Origin: Dryas octopetala | Taxonomy: Eukaryota; Streptophyta; Magnoliopsida; Rosales; Rosaceae | Assembly (NCBI GenBank): GCA_963921425.1 | Contig: OY992835.1 | Span: 992,001 to 1,056,000, forward strand | DNA: 64,000 nt | Reading direction: 5' to 3' | Shown: one piece after another, positions 57,440-64,000 of the stretch | How the letters are laid out: the number at the start of each line of letters is the position of its first letter | How positions within the stretch are numbered: the first letter of the stretch is position 1 | The notes under the pieces: model-generated | Seen by the model: the letters and a program-made list of their open reading frames with translations, nothing else | Told to the model about the DNA's origin: nothing | Databases searched by the model: none | Program-made: the position numbers and the translations under genes

Positions 57440-60400
57440 CCCCCTATTCTAGTACTAACTTGAAGCCTTTTAGATTTGAAACATATGGTTGCTTCATGAT
57501 AATTTCAAAGATTTGGTTAGCAAGGCTTGGCTTCTTGGTGAAGTTGATATTAGGATCAAGCTTGCTACTTTCACTAAGGGTGTTAAGCAATGGAATTCTG
57601 CAGTTTTTTGTAACATTGGTCATAGGAAGAAAAGGCTTTTGGCTAGGCTTGGTGGAATTCAGAAAGCCCTTTGTAATTCTGCTAATTCCTTTCTTTTGAA
57701 GCTGGAAAAAGAGTTGCAACATATATAAAATTCTCTGTTAGATCAAGAGTAAATCTTCTAGAAGCAAAAATCCAGAGTTAAATGGTTACAAAAAGGTGAT
57801 AGGAACATCAAGTTTTTTCATATATCTACCCTTATCAAGAGGAGGAAGAACAAGATTGAAGGGCTGCTTGACTCTAATAGCAGTTGGGTTGCTGATAAAA
57901 TAGGAATCAAGCAAATTGTTGTTAATTAATCATTTCAAAGGTTTGTTTGGCTATGATGTCCCCTCTTCTAGTTGGCCGACTCTCCCTAACTTTGTTTCCT
58001 CACATATCTAAGGAAATTGACAGTTTGGAGGTAGATTTTACTATGGCAAATGTTCACTCCAGCTTATTTTCCATTGGTGCTTAGAATGCCGAGTGCTTCT
58101 ACAATGACTGCAGTCATTGTATGCCTTCAACAAAAAGTTACCATTTCTTGATAGATGGCTCAAGTAAGGGGTAACTCTTGTCAAGAAGTGGTAACTTTTT
58201 GTCCAAAAGTGGTAACTTTTTGATGAAGGCAGACAATGACTGCAGTCATTTTAGAATTTCCTCAAAATGTCCCTGGGCCTGGTGGTTTTTCTGCTGGATT
58301 GTTTCAACATGCTTGGCAGACTTGTGGCTCTAACAACTTTCATATGGTTTTTACTTGTTCCAATTAGGGTTCCTCGCCTCCAAAAGGTTGCAATCAAAAG
58401 ATTAGTGAATAGACTCAGGCCCTTGATGCAGAAGCTGACTAGCCCTAATTAAATAAGTTTTATTCCCTGGTAAAAATATTTGTGATAATATCATATAATC
58501 ACTCAGGAAGTGCTTCATACCTTCAGAAAGTGCAGGGCCAAGAGGAGTTTCATGGCTTGGAAGATCGATTTAGCCAAACCTTATGATCGTTTGAGATGGA
58601 GTTTCATCCAGCAAGTTCTTATTGAAGTTGGGATTTCTGGGAAAGTCTTGGAGTTGATTTCTGATGTTAACTATCAGATTATGTTAATGGTGAGCTTACT
58701 GACAGTTTCAATCCTATGAGAGGTGTTAGGCAATGGGATCATCTCTCCCCTACATCTTTGATCTTTTTGTGGACAAATTGGCCCATATTATTCAGGAAGT
58801 GGTCCATAAGAAAAGGTGGAAGCCTGTTAAGATTGGTAGGAAGAGGGGTCCTGCCATTTCCCACCTCTTTTTTGCTGATGATGTTGTCTTCTTCTATGAG
58901 ACTTCTAGCAAGCAAGCTATTGTGGTTAAAAAATGTCTTGATCTCTTCCGTGACTGCTCTGGTGAATTGGTGAGCTTTGATAAATCTAGAATCTTTTGTT
59001 ATCCTAATACCAATCCTTACTTGGCAAAAGAAACTGGTTTCATATGTGGCTCTCCTCATACCTCCAGTTTGGGGAAGTATCTTGGGGTGCCATTGGTTCT
59101 TTCTAGAGTTACAAAGCATACTTATAAGGAGATTCTTGAGAAAGTCCAATCCAGATTGGCTGCTTGGAAAATGAAGATCCTTTCTCTAGTTTGCAGGACC
59201 ACCCTCAAACAGTCAGTTTCTTCAGCCATTCCCATCTATGTAATGCAAATTGTCAAGCTTCCTCTTACTATTTGTGACAAGGTTGACAGGTTGAATGAAG
59301 ATTTTTTTTTGGGGCTCATCTAATTCTAAGCATAAGACCAATCTGGTCAAGTGGAGTAAGGTGTGTTTACCTAAGGTTAATGGTGGTATGGGCCTTAAAA
59401 GGATGAGATGGATGAACCAAACTTTGTTGGAAAAATATGGTTGGAGTCTTCTTCAGCAGGATAGAGGTCCTTGGGCTAATACTTATGCTGCTAAGTATCT
59501 AAAAGGTGGAAGTTTAAAATTTTTTAATGTTGACAAGGCTAGTGGTGCTTCTAACACCTGGAAGGGGTATCATGTGGCCTAGAAAGTTGGTAGAGGTTAT
59601 GACACTCTCATTTGGTTAGATGATTGGTCTGGTTTTGGGGGTTTAAATTGATCATGCTTCTACTGAGGTTCCTGATGATCATCTTCAGGCTTTGGTAAGG
59701 GATTTTTGTGATGATAAAGGCTGGAACATCCAAAAATTGAAGAAGTATTTGCCTGATCACATTGTTTCTCATATTTATGCTATTCTTGTTGGTCTGGATG
59801 GGGGTTGTGCTGATTGTTTGGTATTGGAAAAGTTCTCCCTCTGGAGTCTTTTCTGTCAAGACTGCTTACTCACTCTTTGGCTTTTTTCCTTTGGTTGCTT
59901 TTGTTGGATAAATTGCTTGTTAATCAATAGAGATTTAAAAGGGGTGTGATAGATGATCCCTTATGATCTGTTTGTGGGAGTGTCTTGGAATCTATTGAGC
60001 ATCTTTGTAGGTAGTGTCTCAAATCTGTTCGAGTATGGGACTTCTCCTGGTATGCCTCCCCAGCTCCTTTCTTTTGCTGGGTTTGAGTTTCAAGATTGGC
60101 TTAAAGTAAATATGATCTCTAAATTGAACAATCATTGTGGTTTGGAATGGAGAGCTGCCTTTTGCTTTGGTTGCTGGTTCATTTGGAAGTGGCGGGATAA
60201 GGGGGTGTTTGATACTGATTTTTCTGTTCCTAATCCCCTGCCTCCATTGAAATTTATGCCCATAAGTGGTTCATGGCTAATTCTCGCTCTATCAATAAAC
60301 CTCACAAATCCCAGGTTCAGCTTCGCTGGTCTCCTCCCCTGAGGGTTGGGTCAAGATGAATGTTGATGGGAACAGGTTTGGCACTTAGTGGCTCCATCAC

Positions 60401-60620
60401 TTAGGATCACAGGTTTTGCTGTGAATTTGGGTGATGGGGAAGTTCTGGTAGCTGAATTGTGGGGCATTTTTCATGGTTTAAATATTGCATGGTCTCGGGT
60501 TTCAGGAAAGTTGAGGTGGAAATGGACTCCCTTTCTGTTGTTTCCTTGGTGCTTAAGAATGTTAATCAGGTTCATCCTCTGGCAAACCTTAATCTCTACC
60601 TGCATACGTTTGTAATCTCT
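57440..60620 (+). pseudogene. L1-type LINE reverse transcriptase relic, 5' truncated
   Basis: From about 57456 the reading in shifting frames follows plant L1-clade ORF2 after the endonuclease: KPFRFET...LHDNFKDLVSKAW, WNSAVFCNIGHRKKRLLARL, FADD-type polymerase core (HLFFADDVVFF near 58867-58900), LGKYLGVPLVLSR, RLAAWKMKILSLVCRTTLKQ, NGGMGLKRMRWMNQTLLEKYGW. It ends with an RNase H-like stretch (NVDGNRFGT near 60360). The endonuclease domain and ORF1 are missing, as in typical 5'-truncated LINE copies. Many stops and frameshifts are present, for example at 57728, 58450, 58720, 59320 and 59580. Confidence 0.88.
58103..58250. mobile_element. Small palindromic MITE inside the LINE
   Basis: The left end aatgactgcagtcattgt continues tgccttcaacaaaaagttacca. 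The right end is its inverted copy (tggtaactttttgatgaaggc, then acaatgactgcagtcatt). The terminal 16-mer AATGACTGCAGTCATT is itself a perfect palindrome. Between lie tandem aagtggtaactttttg units. LINE coding similarity is interrupted here. Confidence 0.65.
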
Positions 60621-62469
60621 ACCTTCACAATTGTATACGTTGAATAAATCAAGAGAACAAATTTGTGAACAAAAATTTCTTTAATATTCAGTAGATAACA
60701 ATCAATTAACCTCATCCAATCCAAGTTTTGCGCATGAAGAGAAACGAGTGGGAAGACAAAATGGAGCTGCAATCCGACAAGCATGAGAGGCTAGGGAAAG
60801 AAAAAATTTGATGAACTAACCCCATATAATTTCCGAATACCAAAAGCAGTGCATTATATGATATAAGAAATTACAGAAACCAGAGAATAGTGTTAACAGA
60901 TTTTAATACATTCCATATCATCTATGCAGACAGAAATGCTCAAAGTTATTTATGACTAGAGAATGACAATTTTAGAAATATATTCTACTCTAGGACATGA
61001 AATTGAACTTACAACAAAAGCAAATCTATAAAACTGAGTCCAACCAGGTATTTACACCTCAACAAATAATTGCAATACATCAAACTGAAACAAAGAATCT
61101 AAAATCGTTAAAGAAAAATTTTGCATTACATCAACAAATCCAACAGAAGTTCAATTAAGTGCCATGAATCTCTGTCACTCAGTTCTCTTAAAAAGACCTA
61201 GCTGCATAACAATAACAATAGCAAGACAAAACCAGTTACCATGAAACAAATAAAAGTCCAAGTACCATGTAGTTCTATCATTATTTTTATCTCCCCCCAA
61301 GAAGACCAATTTAGAAGTCAAACCCACACAGGTGAGATTAAATTGGGACTATATCAGCATCCACAAACTATACCAAATTAGTAATTAGTTAATAGAACAA
61401 TTACGGCATGCCTCCATGTCCATACACTGGGGAACAGCCTTCATCTCTAACAAACACTGAATATATCTGTACAGGAAAAATGCACTACAAATGTGGCATT
61501 AAAAACGATGACTGGCATGCTTAGAGTTAAAGAATAATACATGCTTTTATACCATAGACAGATACAATGTGAACCTGCATGCTTAAATATTTGATACAAT
61601 ATTATCCCTATGACTCAACTCGAAAAGACTTTGTCCCAATCTAATTGCCCACACTTATGTAATCATAAGTGTACATGCACTCTCAAAGAAAACTAGAAGG
61701 ATCTGATATGCAAACCACATATTAACTATTCACAATCCACAGATTCAAGGCACCCCCAAAACAAAATCCAGACACTTCATGCCAAAAGTTCACATTCCAG
61801 GTCATGGCACAATATGTGTGAAAATTGAAATCTTTGTAATACTGCAGTATGAACTTAGCATATGATCTTTATCATTAAAAAGACTACACCATCCTTCATC
61901 ACACCAAGTTTAGGGTCATTTCTCACTTATTCTACCATTTTTAGCCTATATAAGAAATTGAAGTACAGCTCACAAAACTCCAGCTCAAATTTCGTATAAC
62001 TTTGGCTAAACAAAAAACTTAAAATTGGTTTTTCTAGAAGGAAGTTCATCAAAATACAACCATTTCACCATTGATGACTTGCTATTATGGAATTATATCT
62101 TACAGAAATACATCAATTATTAACACAAAACCAAACACAAGGAACCCCGGTCCAAAAATCAAAATTACATGATTAATCATCATAGAGAAAATAAAAATTC
62201 ACAATAAAAAATGAAATACCCGAGACCACAATCTGAGCAGTTTGGAACGACCTTGGATCCCAAAGAAGATGGTGAAGAGAATTTTGAGTATATTCCTTAT
62301 ACCACAGTATATGAAATCAGATTTAGCAATACATAATTTTAGAAGACTCCCCAAACTACAGGCCTATAGTTTTGAGAGAGATATATCCAAAACTACAGAG
62401 ATTCCCATGTATAAGTTAAAGAAGCTGCAAAATCTGTTAAAATCCTAGGGTACTGCTCTATACAGTCAA
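60621..62469. other. Intergenic stretch before the PPR gene
   Basis: AT-rich, no coding sequence recognised on either strand. The part nearest 62470 is probably the 3' untranslated region of the minus-strand PPR gene. Confidence 0.5.
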
Positions 62470-64000
62470 TCAACTCAAGGAAACCCTTTCAAGCAAACTC
62501 TCAAGCTCGGAGCTTATTTCAATATTGCCTTCCTTCAATCTCTGACACATCTCGGGAACCAATTTTCCAGAAGCTATGTAAACCTTAAGCAACAAATAAT
62601 ACTCATTAGAACTGAGACAATTTAGACGCTTCAGAATCTTGCAAAAGTTCTCAGCACTTTCAACATCCTTTGCTTCCTCAAAATAACTAAAAAATGCACT
62701 TATGGTTTCTGGGGATGGATGCCATTCCTCATCCCTGGATTCTGAAATAGCCGCTTCCAAATGGCCAGCAGCCAAATCCACCTTACAGGCGTTCAAGAAG
62801 TAAACAATGAACATTTCCCGAGCCTTGAAGAAAGGCCCTTTAGTCCTCTTAGTAGCCTCCTCAAAAACCAATCCTGCTTCTTCATGCATGTCCTGACTGA
62901 GGTAAGCACGTATAGCAACATTTGCTAACCTAATATCATAACTGGAGCAATTGGACTTCCACTCCTCAAAGCATTCTTTGAAGCCCTCAACATCGTTTAG
63001 CTTACAAAGAGCCTGAAGTATAATAAGATAGCTCATATTGTTGGTTGCTGGAAAAGATGACTTGAGGGATTCCCATACCCTTTTGACCTCACCTAGATTA
63101 GAAGTGCAGCCATAGAGGCTAATCAAGAAATGGTATGGCTGGCGCTGCTTCAAGGGTTTCATCATTTCCTCCGACGTTTTAAGGGCCAGCTCAGCCTTCT
63201 CAAAAAGCTGCGCCTTTACATAGATGGAAGCCAGGTTGCTATACGTCGACCAACTACATTTGTCTCCATCTTGCATTTTCATCTCCTCCAGGACTCTTTC
63301 TACTCCTTCAATATCGTTCAAAGACGCATAGCTCTGCATCCAGATATTATAAGTAAAGGTGTCGAGGGAGATGTTCCTCTGCTTCATTTCTTGTACTAAG
63401 GGAGGCACTTTCTCCGGTCGCTCCTTTCTCATATGTAAGGACATGAGATTGTTAAAAACCAAAGATGACGAAACAAAGTTCAACTCATCCATCTCCTGTA
63501 AAAGAGCCAATGCCTTGTCTTCCACTAGTTCCTTGCAATAACAGTTGAAAAGGGCTCCGTAAGTCAATAGATTCTTTGCAGATAGTGGTAGCCCACTGAA
63601 GTAACTCTCAGCTTCTTCTATCCCTTTGGCTTTGGAGGTAAGATCCAAACGTACAGCATAGTCAGCTAGAGAGTAATTGATTTTCCTGAACTCCATCCAT
63701 TCCATTATCTGCGCTAAACCAACCAAGACAAATAAAAAAACAAACGAAATATTGAATTGGGTATAACAAATTAGAGCAATTGAATTTAAAACACCTAAGA
63801 ATTTATCATACAGCATCACATTTTGAATTATCTATCTAACTGAGAATTTGGGATTACTGATAAAAGTGAAGGAGGGAAGAAGTGGAAATATGTGGAACCT
63901 CGAGAGCGTGCTGGAACTGGCGGTACTTGCGGAGCTCCTTGATGCAGCGCTCGAGCTCGTATTTCTTGACCATTTTGCCCTCCATAATGTACTCATTTAA
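62470..64000 (-). CDS. P-class pentatricopeptide repeat protein, 5' end outside the window
   Basis: Two minus-strand exons are visible: 64000-63899 (open at the window edge, ending [10 protein letters not shown]) and 63708-62470 (starting [20 protein letters not shown]), joined in phase 0 by a GT-AG intron of 190 bp. The visible part is about 446 residues. It contains repeated 35-residue helix pairs, for example [15 protein letters not shown]..., [40 protein letters not shown] and [20 protein letters not shown]. There is no DYW/E extension, so it is P class. Such proteins bind organellar RNA in plastids or mitochondria and affect its stability, splicing or translation. The layout resembles the At1g02150/At1g02370 group, but I cannot fix the orthologue. 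The targeting peptide would be upstream of the window. The longer frame running into the intron to 63819 is not real coding sequence. Confidence 0.9.

Noticed and set aside
62470..63819. 449-residue single frame for the PPR gene starting with Met at 63819
   Set aside because: The first 37 residues translate an intron. The acceptor at 63709-63710 and the exon at 63899-64000 give the family sequence HALE-IMEWM.

Overview
The window is nuclear DNA of a flowering plant, most likely a eudicot. The reasons are three spliced genes with plant-type GT-AG introns and plant orthologues, and a dense load of plant transposons (Ty1/copia, large solo LTRs, CACTA, foldback Mutator-like elements, PIF/Harbinger-like MITE, L1-type LINE). 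I cannot name the species from the sequence.

Three genes look intact. (1) 3545-8139 (+): POP1, the large protein of RNase MRP/P, ten coding exons. (2) 45444-55462 (+): NOTCHLESS (NLE), a WD40 ribosome-assembly factor, thirteen exons and 472 codons, with a telo-box and a site II element just upstream. (3) 62470-64000 (-): a P-class PPR protein whose 5' end lies outside the window. POP1 and NLE both serve rRNA/ribosome production, but they are 37 kb apart and I see no evidence of joint organisation.

Between POP1 and NLE lies a stack of nested transposons whose boundaries can be read from target-site duplications (TSDs). An old copia-type gag fragment (8892-10164) was hit by an 883-bp MITE (9022-9904, TSD TAA), which carries a fragment of a C2-domain MCTP/FTIP gene. 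Next to it sits an 11.1-kb copia element on the minus strand (10165-21309, TSD TACCA, LTRs about 4% different). That copia was itself invaded by a 3.36-kb solo LTR (13636-16990, TSD TTTTC) and by a 1.1-kb near-complete palindrome of Mutator type (19274-20386, TSD of 10 bp).

Downstream, a truncated LRR receptor kinase of the Xa21/EFR type (21967-22277 and 32803-34360) is split by a TG...CA element (22278-32802, TSD AAGGG). That element contains a 6.0-kb CACTA transposon (22990-29017, TSD CAC) and a 2.1-kb solo LTR (30291-32377, TSD AAAAG). The CACTA element holds four intact, correctly phased exons of a HINT4-like HIT-domain gene, without its first exon. This is a Pack-type gene capture and the most interesting item in the window.

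From 35 to 41 kb there are three diverged tandem copies of a non-coding unit that includes a 113-bp array. From 41.6 to 43.2 kb lies a second foldback element (TSD TTTATCCCC). Downstream of NLE there is a 271-bp tandem duplication, a 5'-truncated L1-type LINE (57440-60620) carrying a small palindromic MITE, and a gene-free stretch before the PPR gene.
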